Notes under the pieces: model-generated | Told to the model about the DNA's origin: nothing | The model's database searches: none | The model's input: the letters and a program-made list of their open reading frames with translations, nothing else | Source of the DNA: Lumnitzera littorea | Lineage: Eukaryota; Streptophyta; Magnoliopsida; Myrtales; Combretaceae | Reading direction: 5' to 3' | Assembly: GCA_024138015.1 (NCBI GenBank) | Contig: JAMXBB010000009.1 | Coordinates: 95,898,098-95,962,097 of the forward strand | DNA length: 64,000 nucleotides | Shown: piece by piece, positions 35,310 through 46,838 of the stretch | Layout of the letters: each line of letters starts with the position of its first letter | How positions within the stretch are numbered: the first letter of the stretch is position 1 | Program-made: the position numbers and the translations under genes

Positions 35310-36330
35310 TTTGTAACCTAAACCTTAGGCATCAATTTATTAATATATAAAATTTAGGTATACTAACTATAAGTATAAAATAAGTATAGAGTCATCGAAA
35401 GTACTCATTATAACATATCAGCTACAAAGCGTAATTAGAACTAGGGTTGGGCTTCAATCGACCTAGAACTATTGGGTTATAAGGCTAGTTTTGGGCTAAT
35501 TTATTAGGCCCAATGATTCACAAGCTAATGAATTGGATTGTATTTTTTTTTTTTTATGGTTAGCAATTTATATATATATATATATATGTACGTATGTATG
35601 TATGTATGTATGTATGTGTGTGCAAAATATGTGTAAATTGCAAAAAAAAAAAAAAAAAAAGAAAATCTCGATTTAAACGTATCGATTTAGGCAAGTTAAG
35701 GGCTTGAACCATTTAGATCTATATAAACCAACAAGTCTTCGATCGATTCAAGACCACTATTGGTGCACCAATTTCGGTTTAATGAACTAGGGCGAGCTAG
35801 TTCATGATTTGGAATCAGCCTTTCACTAGGTCTAAGTTTAATAATCACTAAGCAACTCACCTCTAAATTAGCATCACCTAATTAGTAAAATAATAATAAT
35901 AAAAACCTAATGAGTACTTATCATTAGTGATATTCTATCTAATGTAACCTACTATCCTAATCCTATTTCTTAGTTTTAATTAATTCTTTAATTGCGTATA
36001 ACTTTTTCATTTTAATTCCAATTCCAATTCTAACAATCTTGTAGTTACTTTCCATTGGTTTCGAATGTACTTTTGAATGGTAAGGTCCATTTTAGGAGAT
36101 GAGACCTACATTTTCTACAGCAATATAGGCTTATTTCGAAATTTATTTCAATTGAGCTTAATCACTTTATTTTCATTTTCTATGGGTCTTTTTCATATTT
36201 TCTTCTAATCGAGATTCGTATAAAATATTATTGGGCCTTCATTAAGTGTGAGCTTATTATTTTAGGGGCTTAGTTATTATTAGATCAATTCACTATGCAT
36301 TTTGCAATATTATATCACCCACTAAAGGTC
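35310..36330. repeat. Long repeat R1, copy 2, right part
   Basis: R1 continues here after the Athila-like insertion and aligns with about 9.87-10.4 kb. Examples are AGTCATCGAAAGTACTCATT versus AGTCATTGGGAATTACTCATT, TAACTTTTTCATTTTAAT versus TAACTTTTTTATTTTAAAT, ATTGGGCCTT, and TTAGATCAATTCACTATGCA versus TAAGATCAATTTTTCATTGA. Homology is lost near 36330. The left flank of the insertion (21044) and this flank are adjacent in copy 1. Confidence 0.6.
35569..35622. repeat. TA and GTAT microsatellite
   Basis: A TA run of about 19 bases is followed directly by about seven GTAT units and ends in GTGTGTG. It lies inside R1 copy 2 and has no counterpart in copy 1. Confidence 0.85.
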
Positions 36331-36639
36331 AAAATAAAAAGAATGAATAATTTTATATGGTTGTTAAGCAAACGTTATGTATGCATATGTTTGCATACTG
36401 ACCAATAATCCATTAATGGTCTTAAAAATCACTCTATTGACCTATTTACTATAGCTAAAGCTAAAGGTTACAAGGAACAAATAATGTACATGTTTAACCC
36501 TAGAAACCTCAGCAATGTATGCAGGTAGGTGTACAAATTATCTTATTTTTCATTTTTGCTTTGTTTTGGTTGTGCATTTAATTGGTAATAACACAATCGC
36601 TTAAAAAGGAAACATATATACGTACATATATACCATAGG
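36331..36639. other. Unassigned DNA
   Basis: No gene or repeat end was recognised in this short stretch between R1 and the MITE-like block. Confidence 0.45.
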
Positions 36640-37290
36640 GAAAAGTTCAGTCTTAATATTTATTTTTTTTTTATTTCACTCCTTAATATTTCAAAAGTTT
36701 TATTTCAATCCTCAACTCTTAAACTTTTGTCAACTAAGTCTTTCCACCAAGTTCCATTAACTTTTCTATTACTAGGGACACTTAGCAACACATCATTGGC
36801 TCTCATGTTAATTTTTTAAATAAAAAATACTTTTAAAATTATAAAAAAAATATAGAAAAAATAAAAAAATGAAAAGAAAATCTAAAAAAAAATATGTAAC
36901 ATATATATACTTGTTTACATATTTATGTATTAGTAAATTATATAAAAAAATTCAAAATTCACTAGAAAAAGGAAAATTATAAAAGGTTGAAATCCAGCTA
37001 CCTAATGGTAAGGGTAGCTAGTGGCCTCTAAGGGGTGTTGTGTTATTAGGTAACCGAATTTCAGCTTTCTCTTGGAAGTAGGTTGCTACCCACTTTAAAA
37101 AGTAGGATGTTTGACCCTCTCCTAGTGGTTGACAACCACCTTGGGCTATTAGTGGTTTGCATGACCTATTTTTTGAATTGGGTGGTAACCTATTTTCATG
37201 AGAAGACCAAAATCTGCTCATCCAATGAAATTATTGAAATGTTAAAGACTAAAATAGAAAAATAGGTAAATGTTATGAACATTTTTGTAC
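36640..37290. mobile_element. Possible MITE with long degenerate inverted ends
   Basis: The left end contains TTCAGTCTTAATATTTATTT, then TATTTCACTCCTTAATATTT. The right end contains GAAATGTTAAAGACTAAAAT, whose reverse complement ATTTTAGTCTTTAACATTTC resembles the left end. The words near 36730-36790 (CCATTAACTTTTC, GACACTTAGCAACACATCA) are typical of non-autonomous Mutator-like repeats in plant genomes. The middle has GTAGCTAGTGG-type words in both directions. Exact borders and a target duplication were not found. Confidence 0.4.
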
Positions 37291-39530
37291 CTTTATTTAT
37301 ATTTCATAATAGCTTATGTAGTGATTACTATTATTATTGTTTAAATTTACTTCTTTTTGGAACAACTGCTTAATTTAGAAGTCTTAAAATACCTATTTAT
37401 ATATAGTAATGAGATTTGTAACAAATTGAATCTAAGATATGCATATCATTGGAAAACAATAAATAACTATACGATGCCAATTTATTTGCTTATTGTTTAG
37501 TCGTTTTGAATTAGCTTTACTAAAATTAACATTTCATCCTTATAGTAAACACTCATTAAAAATATATATATATATAGTTTCTACTATAATGAATGTTTTA
37601 TTTTGAAAATGTACTACATCTAATTCATTAACAAAAGTTTGAGCATTGATAAATCTAGAAAACTTGACATTAAATCCAACCATATGTTTATATGGAGAAA
37701 GAAAATTGTATTAGTTTCTCATTATATTACAAGTTACTAATTTTGCTTTTTGGGTACTATTATATTAATAAGTATGGTATTGATAATTGAATTAGTTTAC
37801 TTAAAAGTATTTATTATTATTATTATTATTATTAAATATAGCCATAATCCTCAAAAGCGTCATTAACTCCTAATATGTATTTTGCTTTTACCAATTTTCT
37901 TTTTTCTTTCCTTTTTGATGAAGGAAAGACATCAATCTATCCTACAAACCCACCTTATTTTTATATAGGTTCATATCCTACCTCATCTACTCAATCATTT
38001 TCTTTTCTTTCTAAAAACTAAAAAATAAAAACTAAGCCTATAAACAACCAAGCTATTGATATAAGAAAACCTACAAAATTCTTATGGTATATCATTTCTG
38101 GTTTTAGTATAAATAATCCAAGCAAGATATGGAAATCAGCAAAATCATGCATTTTCTACAAAACCAAAACCACATTACACAACTAAACATCAAATCAAAC
38201 TCCTTAAGCATTCTTTTCAAAGTACAAACTAAGAACATTCATACCCACTATGAAAGCACGGATGTAAGTCTCTTATTTTATTTGCTTATTTACTTCCTTT
38301 AACCGAATCAAATCAAATGAGCACTAATGCAATGCTTACTTAGTTGGTTATAGAGGCGTGTCAAAATATTTTTGGAAATGGAGCGGAAGAGGTCTTTCAT
38401 TCCAAAATAGGGGACCTTTGAAAAAGAAAACAAGAAGAGAAAAAAAAAAGGGAAGAGAAAACAAGAGTTAGTCCAATCACTACGTTTAGAAAATACAAAC
38501 TAAATGTCAATTCACAATTTACCTTAACTAGCTTTGATTCTAGAGTGTTTGGTAACTCGAATGGAGTTGGAATGTGATTGAAAAGGGAACAATAATTGTC
38601 CTCTTTTTCATATTCAAAACAAGGGTGGCACTAAGACAATGAAGAAGGAGAGGAAGAAAACAAGCAAGGAGGTGAGGATTGGCATAAGGAGTGGTAGTGC
38701 TCCATATTTATCGTGAAGAAAGGGGTTTGTTGCATGTGTTTAAGGAGGAAAAGAAGTAAAAAATGATGTCCCAGTGTGTGTGTATCATGGTCTATTATGT
38801 AGTATATATTGTTGTATAAGAATATAATGTAACAGCAAGGAGTAAATGGTGTGTAATTGTATATAATGAGCAATTGCGTATAAAATAGTACTAGTTACAT
38901 ATGTGAGTTTAGTGTTGAGGAAATGTAATGAACAGTATACATGTTAAATGCAGTGCTTTGACAAGTGAGAGAAAATGGTGAGGTGTTTATGTATTAATGT
39001 GAGAGATTGAGGTGGAAATAAGAGGTGTATTATGTAAGAGCTTTAGCTAAACTTGTAAGAGGGGAAATAAAAATGTTTTGATGTGTTTTTATGGAGAAAC
39101 AAAAGAAAATAAAGGTGAAGGAAGTATATATATATATGTCATACAAGACAAATGGAATGATGTGAGAATAAATGGGAAGAAAAAGAAAATAAAAGTGAGA
39201 GGATAGTGATGGTTTGACGTTTACATGCTAGAAGGAGGGAGAGACTAAAAAAATGAGAAGGTTGAAGTGTGTACTTATAGTACTAGGTTGAAGTCAATAG
39301 AGTGTAGTAGGAAAAGGAAGATAAGATGAAACAAGCATACTTTTTGCAACTAGAAAATATATATAAGAAAGGTGAGGGATGAGGGTCCTTATGTCTAAGG
39401 GATAAGAGGGAAGAGTAAGAGATTTGCTAAATAAGTTTGGTAAAAAAAAATTGAAAAGGACAAGGAGTAGAGGGGTTATTGTTGGCAACCGGTTCTAAGG
39501 GCTCATTATAGAAGATATGAGCTTTGTTGA
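37291..39530. other. Unassigned intergenic DNA with a purine-rich kilobase
   Basis: No gene was recognised. A TTA microsatellite lies at about 37807-37833. From about 38380 to 39480 the plus strand is strongly enriched in A and G (many GAGG, GAAG and GGAAA words), so minus-strand frames there, such as 38631-38873, are rich in L, S, F and P and are not convincing proteins. Confidence 0.45.
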
Positions 39531-40136
39531 TGTCAATCTTAGGTTGGTGTTTTTAATTTGGAAAAAGAACAAAAGTTAGGCTTTGGGGGTAACGGGGCTA
39601 GTTCGACGTAGCAACTCCAATTCTTAAACTAGATGCGTGTTTAAGTATAAAGGAGTAAGTAAGAAGGTAAATGAGTGAGCAAAGTATGTAAAGAGTTCTT
39701 ACAAAGGGTAAGCTTCTATATTTATAGGCTTTTGTTTGATAATTGTAGTGGGAAGTAGTTAAACCACTAGTGACATGAGGCATTTGTTGGATTTAGCCAT
39801 GTGTAAATCATGGGGAGAAGTAAGCAATTGAGTAATTATCATATAGGCAACTGTCAAACTATTTGTGCCCATATTTTGATATTTCAATATTTGAATCTTG
39901 ATGAGCTAGCCCTTAGTGGTTTGACCAGAGAAAGTTTAGTCAAAAGAGCTGTAGCAAGTACTAGAAGCTCCAGCAAGAGGTTGGCATCAAAAGTGTCAAA
40001 CTAATGGTACATATTAAGCAAGAGCTATAGTAAGACTCAATCAAGAGTATAATCTTTGTATTTAATGTAACTCCTAATTTAGAACAGGTTGGTATTATGC
40101 TAAGCATCTATCTATAGTTATGAAAATCCACTATCA
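39531..40136 (-). repeat. 3' LTR of the Tat-like element
   Basis: 606 bp, the partner of 61153-61733. Shared words include GGTTGGTGTTT, GAACAAAAGTTAGGCTT, TATATTTATAGGCTTTT, GTGGGAAGTAGTTAAAC, CATATTTTGATATTT and ATGCTAAGCATCTA. On the minus strand it begins TGATAGTGGATTTTCAT and ends AAGATTGACA. Confidence 0.85.
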
Positions 40137-40156
40137 ACATTTATCTCCCAACTCCT
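40137..40156 (-). other. Polypurine tract of the Tat-like element
   Basis: Just upstream of the 3' LTR the minus strand reads GGAGTTGGGAGATAAATGT, a purine-rich tract in the expected position. Confidence 0.5.
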
Positions 40157-40697
40157 ATAGTTGATAACTCAAGTATGGGAGTAACACTTAGCCAAATTTT
40201 TAGCATTACTCAAAGCTAACAAGTGGTTGAACTTATGTTACACTTAAAGTGATATAATTGCTAAGCTATCTTCAATTTCTTCATCAATTTTATTCATGTG
40301 TATTTACACTGAGCTAATCTTAAGGAAAACTTAAACTTCTGACTGAAGAGTCGTAACCCTTTGTTTTTCCCTTTTATCAAAACAAGCATGATAGCTATAT
40401 CTTCTACAATCATTCCCTTTGTGCTTAATAACTATCAATGGATGTTGTCTATTGGATCACTGTACATTACATGTACCCATGATCAAGGCTATTTGAAATC
40501 AAATTGAATCTATATTCCCAAAAACGGGCCCTTATTCTTATTATAAACCCTAAATTACTTATTTTCCCTTTCTTCTCTTTTGCATTCTTCACCATTTCTT
40601 CTATAAGTTATCTCACATTCAAGCTTTACACACATCTTCTTAGTTTTAAATCTAATTTCCATTACAAATTTCTTAGAATTTTCATCACAACATAGGC

Positions 40698-43086
40698 ATG
40701 GCAAGACCTAAAGTTTTTCATTCTCCTTCCTTTGAGGCTACTTCCCTTCATGAGGTGATGAAATTGGCTTCAACCAGTAACAGTGGTTGCTTAACTTCAA
40801 GCTGTAGTAGTGCCATAGACTGGTATGATAAACTTGCTCGCATTGAAACTCTTCACAAAGGCATATACCTTGATGATGGCAACCATAAGAAACCCCTTGT
40901 TTAATAATATAGAGTACAATATTGAGGAACCCAATTGAATCTAGAATACTATCGCTAAAGCAATGGTGTCAAGGTAAGAACCTTTTTTGTCTAAGATTCA
41001 TGAGAATTGCAGTCTTAAGAAACTAAAGCGGGATGAGAGGGTTAGTTTTCCAATCAAGGAGGAGCTTTATGTTTACCTTAAATATTTTAAGTTTGGTTGA
41101 TTGTTTCCATTTTCTGATTTCTAAAAAGCCTTTTTTTTTTTTTAACTATTTTTGTGTTTTGTAGAGCATGTTCTCATTGAACACTTACAATATTTTGGTT
41201 GCTTTTGAGATGATTTGCAAAGAAGTTGAGGTTAGGGTTACTATATAGCTATTTAGATTTTTTTTCACAATACTAGGTGATTTTATGCTTTTTTGTCTGT
41301 CCATGACTGGTACGACAAGTATGTTTCAATAAGATTAGAAGTAAGCTTAGATTTTTGGAATAAATGGATTAAAAGCATCTAGGTAGGAGATATTAAGTTG
41401 CTACCCAATGATAAGCTAGATGCTAGGAAGATTGATGCACAACAGTGACAATTTTTCTTTTGGGATGCTAGAATGATCATCCATCAATATGAAAGGGGTA
41501 AGCAAATCTTCTCAAAAGATGAAGAAGGTACTGCTAGATCTCTATGCCATGATGAGCCAAGCTAGTTGAACTAATGCCAATCAAGTGCTTCATAGTGGGA
41601 TTTTTTTATTTGAGCTATGCTTGTTACGATTTGTAAATGTACCTTTTGGTGTACTTGGTTTCTAATTTCCTTCTTATTGCAAATATGGACACTAGAGAGG
41701 TTGATCAAAGGAGACTTCTTGCCTAAGCAAAGGTAAAGAAGAAAAAGTTTGATTTATGAGTTGTCAAGGCTACAACTGGACAAAAGGCCCCTACTAAGGA
41801 GACTAAGAAGAATTGCATAGAGTAAACCCAAATTGGTCCCTATAAGGAAAGTCACTCAAGCGACCTTAAGGTAGACCACCCCAAACTGTGGCTCGTGGCC
41901 TCAAGGCTAAGTTCTCCAATCGACCATTTTACCATGCTGGCGAAAACCTCTCTAAGATGTTAGAAAAGAGATGGTAAGCTGCTTAAGGAACCACTTGCTG
42001 CTAAGAAGTCCAAAAATTTTGGTTCCTCTCACAATGCCCCAAATGCTAACAACAATTCCTCTCCTTTACTCGAGCCCACCAAAGTTTAGGAGCAACAAAC
42101 TCTTAGAATTTCCTTCATGGACTTTGTATTAAGATAGGAGGATGTTTATGATTTTTTTCACTTTTAAGACAAAAGAATTCTTACCTCTAACTTTACTCTC
42201 AAGGACAGATATAAATCCTTATCTTTGATGAAGGGCATCATCCTTCCTAAGATCAGAGGGTTTTGTAGAGGGATATGAGAAGGGCTGGAGGTAGTGTGAA
42301 AGAAGTGATCACCACCAAGCTTTATGACGTAAGTGTTTACCCTTGCTGAGCTGATTATGCGTCGAACTATATGTATAGTTGTTGACTTACTTTTGCTGCT
42401 GTAAAGGAATAGGCATATTTTAACTACCATAGATGAAGTTATGGCTGAGGTGTAGAGGATAAGTATCGATCTTCTTAAGATAACTATGCTCCACTTATTG
42501 TAGATCTTATGTGTTAACAATGAATTGGTAGGGCCTATAATGCATCAAAGATGCAAACAATTGCTACTGAGAAGGCTATAATCAAGATTGAGATGGATGT
42601 TATGAGGCTTCAAAATCTCTTGATAACCAAACAAAACGTAGATAAGGAGGCTGTCGAGGAGCTTCTCACCACTAAAGGTGCAATGATGAGCTTGAAAAGG
42701 AAATAAAGGACCTCAAGTACTGACTTCAAGAGAAAAAGGAGAAGTGTTAGTCCTTAAGTGAGTCTTATACTTCCATAAGTGAGAAAGAGTTTGCACTTAA
42801 GGAAGAAATCTATCAATTAAAGGGCAACTCCACTTGCCAACAAGCTTGAATCGCCGAGCTTGAGTACGCTACTAAGCCTATGATTTCTATCAAAGAAGCT
42901 CTAAACATGGTGACATCAAGTAAGTGTTATGAAAGGTTGTTTCGAAAGAAACTCCTTTAGAGTGTTCAACTAGCTTAAGAGGAAGTGTTGAAAGTGCATC
43001 CAAACTACAATCATTCTTACCTCGACTTTGCAAACATGGACAACAAAGATGATGATGAGAAGGAGGAGGATGCAAGTCAAGGATAA
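40698..43086 (+). pseudogene. Antisense extra coding region of the Tat-like element
   Basis: This region is coding-like on the plus strand, opposite to gag-pol. It starts with a clear frame of 68 codons (40698-40904, MARPKVFHSPSFEATSLHEV...) rich in serine. Further frames follow in order, broken by stops and shifts: FWNKWIKS near 41360, a lysine/proline-rich basic part around 41730-41960, a coiled-coil-like part (KIEMDVMRLQNLLITKQNV near 42590 and NDELEKEIKDLKY near 42690, in different frames), EKEFALKEEIYQLKG near 42785, and an acidic end NMDNKDDDEKEEDASQG near 43040-43084. The function is unknown. Antisense ORFs near the 3' LTR are known from Tat-lineage elements such as maize Grande. Introns cannot be excluded. 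It is dead in this copy. Confidence 0.6.
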
Positions 43087-43264
43087 GTGCAAAAGAGCCT
43101 TACTACAATTGATGCCTTGGCACCCATAAAGCTTCCTGCTCTAGTGGAAGCTCCTCTGGCCAAGCAAGATCTGGTTGAGAAAAATGCAGCTAAAGAGAAA
43201 GTAGTCGATCAACCCTCATATTGATTTTTGTTTCTTATTATTTGCTTATTTAGATTAAGATGTT

Positions 43265-44232
43265 TGATAGGGATCACGACTAATCACTCGCTCCCAAGCT
43301 CGAGGACTCACCCATATGGTTTGTCGAGCTATCCAATGGGAGTTGAACTTTGAAGAATAATGTATTCTCTAAGCTGACTTGCTGAGGTACTCTTCCCCAA
43401 TCTCTCTTTGTCTCATCTCGAAGACCCCCAAGGTGACTAACCTAGTATTAAGCTAACCTCTTATTATCACACCAGTCTAAAGCCAAGCACTAAATCCACC
43501 TATTTCCAAACTGACTCACGCTCGAAGCCGAGCTACCCCATTTCTACATCAATCAATTGAGGCCAATTAGAAGAATAGCCATACACTAAACCAACCCTTC
43601 CCAAGACCTAAACAACTGAGCTGCCATATAGCCAACCTGACCTACTTTGTTTAGAATCAGCTCTGCTCGACATACAACATTATTTGGACTACAGAATGGA
43701 TAATAGACATATGTCCTACTTTTCTAACATCCATGCTGCCCTTTTTGTAACTGAATATCCTTTTTGTCTATTTATGACTTTACCCTTATAATCTATTCCC
43801 CTTTCCTTTTCTAATAGGAATCCCTTTTTGTAATTTACGTGTACTTAGGACTTGCCTTAATTGGGCTATATAGATACTTGTAATATGTAGTAGCTAAAAT
43901 AGTAAGAAACATTGAACCTCAAACATTATTCTCCTTTCTTCTTGAGCTTACGTTTTCTTATTAAGGACCAAAACCTTGAAGAGCTCTTATCTAGACCATT
44001 GAGCATGGATTAGTGGTAAGTAACCTCGGATTATACTTGTGTGTCATATCGAGTATAGTTTGAGTTCGTGTGAGGCATTGTTAAGCTATGTCTACCGTTG
44101 GTACATGACGACCCTTGCTCAACCTTTGACTACCATTTATCTTTCAAACCGTCTTGAGGTTTGGACCCACCCTTCTATAGCTTATGTAATATCGATAGTT
44201 GTGTATCACTCCTTTCTCGGCTATCCATATCA
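43265..44232 (+). mobile_element. Solo LTR of the chromovirus-like family, in the Tat-like element
   Basis: A 968-bp block starting TGATAGGGATCACGAC and ending GGCTATCCATATCA, flanked by ATGTT (43260-43264) and ATGTC (44233-44237), a 5-bp target duplication with one C/T change. It shares with 31825-32693 the words CAAGCTCGAG near the start, TGTAATATGTAGTAG after the promoter region (TATA-like GCTATATAGATAC near 43865), TCATATCGAGT and GGTTTGGACCCACCC near the end. It is about 100 bases longer than the other copies. It is inserted between the antisense region and integrase of its host. Confidence 0.75.
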
Positions 44233-44237
44233 ATGTC

Positions 44238-45000
44238 AATCTTTATTGTTGTATGATTAGACATATTTTCTTTCTGTTTTGTTAATATATTCTCATTATC
44301 AATTATTCTTATGCATGTTTTCTTTATGCATATTTTACTAGTTGGTGCTTTTTTTTTTGTTGCATACGTTTAGTAAGTTAACTTAAATGCAACTTGCTCA
44401 ACTGAAAAGACAATATTTAGTATCCTTTTCCTTAGATTAGGTTAGAATATAAAGTTCTTGCTCATTAACCCTTCAAGGTGTAAGCTTAAGAATTAGTTTG
44501 TTAACCATAATAGGCTAGAACCATTAAGTTTGTTCATTTACTGAGTCAACTATGTTTGTTAACCATTTTGGATCAAAACGATTAGATTACTTTGTTTGTT
44601 GAGATGGCTTGAACTTTGAAATTCGTCAATCTACTAACGGTAACTAGGTTAGAACATAATAAGATAAATTCATAACAACATGTAAGCTTTTGATAAAACA
44701 ATGCTTCACTACATCACAACTTAATCTTGTTATATAAGGCATGAACAAATAGCGATGATTCAAAACAGATTGTCAAACAAACAACTTTCAACAACTATAA
44801 GGTTACCTTATGAACTTATCTTTAAAGAGGAATCATTCAAAATATAACTACAAATTCTTGCCATTTCATGCTTTGAGAATGATTAGTCCATCCAACCTCT
44901 CCAATTTATACGCTCTATTCCCTATAACCTCTCGAATTCATACTAAATATTTCTGATTTGTTGTGAGCTTCTTTTAGTCATCTCGTACCCCTGTTTCTTC
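44238..45000. other. Internal non-coding region of the Tat-like element
   Basis: AT-rich sequence between the end of integrase and the antisense coding region. The word GTTTGTTAACCAT/GTTTGTTGAG recurs near 44500-44610 with the phrase AGAACCATTAAG or AAAACGATTAGAT, an old short-period repeat. No protein was recognised. Confidence 0.45.
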
Positions 45001-45976
45001 CATCATGTGGCATACTAGGTCACCGAGTTGAAAAACCTTATGTTTTACCTTTTAGTTGTAATGTTGTACTGTTCCTTAATGATATGCCGCAATCCCAGTC
45101 TTTGCTATGTCTCTTATTTCTTCTATTATGTCTAAGTTTGTTGTGAGGCTGACTTGATTGGCCATCATCAAAACTTTACATGTATAAACTTAGAAGCTTT
45201 AGTTTAATAGGAAGGACAACCTTTGATCGAAATGCCAATCAAAATGGGTTTCACCTATTGAAGTACTATAGGTATTCCTATATCCACATTAGATATTCGG
45301 AAGCTCATCAACCCACTTTCATTTTGCCTAGTCTACTCTTCATTTTGGACTATACAAAATGGTTTTAATCACCATTTCCACTTGTCCAATAGTCTAAGGA
45401 TATGTAATTGAAGTGTAGTTTAACCGAATACTATACTTGTCATGATAAGCTCGAAATTTATTATTATCGAATTGTGGAAGGTGATTATCATGTAAGGAAC
45501 TCCAAACATTAATAGAATAAAATTGAACACAAAAGATTCTACCTTTTGGTCCATCATCTTTTCCATCACTTCAGACTCTACCCACTAAGTAAAGTAATCA
45601 ATCGTGACCAATATATACTGTTGTTATCTCATGGACTTTGGGAAAGTTCCCAAAATATCCAAACCATCCTAAGCAAAAAGCCAAGGACTGGTCTAATGTT
45701 ACAATTCACTTGAAGGAGCGTGACCTATTGCATCATGCTTCTAGTATTGCTAGCAATAATTTACTAATTCCCTTACATCTTCTCTCATGATTGACCAAGA
45801 ATAGTTAAGCCTTAAATGCTAGAATGTATAATGTTTTGTACTTTACACGATTGCTACATACCTCCATATGAAGGTTGGAAAGAACTCTTCACGCCTCTTT
45901 TGGTGCAAGGCAATAAAGGTAAGGTTTATTAAAGTTGCACTAAGTAGATAGCTATCAATCATGGTGTAATTAATGG
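45001..45976 (-). pseudogene. Tat-like integrase
   Basis: Inserts element DNA into the genome. The minus strand reads, from the chromovirus insertion outward, NYTMIDSYLL near 45970, a YSWSIMREDV piece of the zinc-finger helix near 45790, then GYFGNFPKSM near 45660 and QQYILVTIDYFT near 45630, WVESEVMEKM near 45580 and FGVPYMIITFHNS near 45500. This is the order of the Tat integrase: zinc finger, G-P-F-P-x-A-x-x-x-x-K-F-L-x-V-A-x-D-Y-F-T-K-W-V-E-A, then the S-D-N-G box. The second catalytic aspartate region is ruined (FHNS). Stops are frequent. It was once continuous with 52304-52578, before the chromovirus insertion split them. Confidence 0.8.
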
Positions 45977-45981
45977 CATGG
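45977..45981. other. Target-site duplication of the chromovirus-like element
   Basis: CATGG here is repeated exactly at 52299-52303 on the other side of the element. Joining the two flanks with one copy restores continuity between the RNase H-integrase linker and integrase of the Tat-like host. Confidence 0.85.
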
Positions 45982-46821
45982 TGTTGCGAATCATGACCAA
46001 GAATAGGCAAAGCTGGTTGCTAGATGGGTCCAAGCTTGTAGAAAGCCAAAAAACCTAATGGAAGAAAGTGCAAAAGGAATGAATGACGAATGAAAGGTAA
46101 GCAAAACCTACGAATAGCTTTAGAGAATATAACACAGTAATGGAACTTCTAAGGACTCATAGCATAATTTGATATGATATACAAATAGGTCCGGTGAAGT
46201 TACTCACCACCTAACCTTACTCAAGAGTTAGGATAAGAGTTATGTTGAGAGTAAATAAGATGTTTATGCAAGGAAGAAAATACTCAAGTGTATTAGGGAT
46301 AATCTACTTCTCACAGCTACAAGTATAAAGGTATTTATACCCCTAAGCTAGGGTAACATGCCTAAATAGGAAAAGACAAAAGAGTATTTCCTAAGGAAGT
46401 AAAGAACAAGACACAAAAGGATAAAAGTGAATAAAAACAATCATTGGAGTAATGGATTCTACACATGATACTATACACGTAGTGATGCTATGTTGGCGAG
46501 GTTGTTATAAGATGTGGATAAAAAAGTACCAACAACTAGCTTATCTGAGTAGGGATGGCTTAGTCTGCTAGAGTCTCTCTTTCTCGACTTGTCAACAAGG
46601 AAGATGCAGAGTAATTGGTCGGCTTAGGCGCAAGTAAGTAATCTTCAATTCAGCACACTATAGAAAGATGGGCAGTCATACGACTTAATATGAAGGGTGA
46701 CTAGGCAAGAAAGTACTTAGCCTCAGCAAGAGTTAGTTGGAACAGAAGGATTCATCATGCCAGTCTCTTTATTCCTCGAGCTCAGCTACGGGTCAAAGGT
46801 TCGGTAGCCTAATTCCCATCA
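45982..46821 (-). repeat. 3' LTR of the chromovirus-like element
   Basis: 840 bp. On the minus strand it begins TGATGGGAATT and ends GATTCGCAACA. It pairs with 51440-52298. Roughly 85 percent of bases agree by eye over the first 140 bases, and most differences are C/T or G/A. A TATA-like GGTATAAATACC lies near 46330. Confidence 0.92.
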
Positions 46822-46838
46822 TTCTCTCTAGGTTGTTT
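46822..46838 (-). other. Polypurine tract of the chromovirus-like element
   Basis: Immediately before the 3' LTR the minus strand reads AACCTAGAGAGAATGA, a purine-rich tract in the right place, somewhat decayed. Confidence 0.55.

Noticed and set aside
42164..42520. Minus-strand open frame of 118 codons
   Set aside because: No motif; it lies opposite the coding-like antisense region of the Tat-like element and has a composition expected of a shadow.
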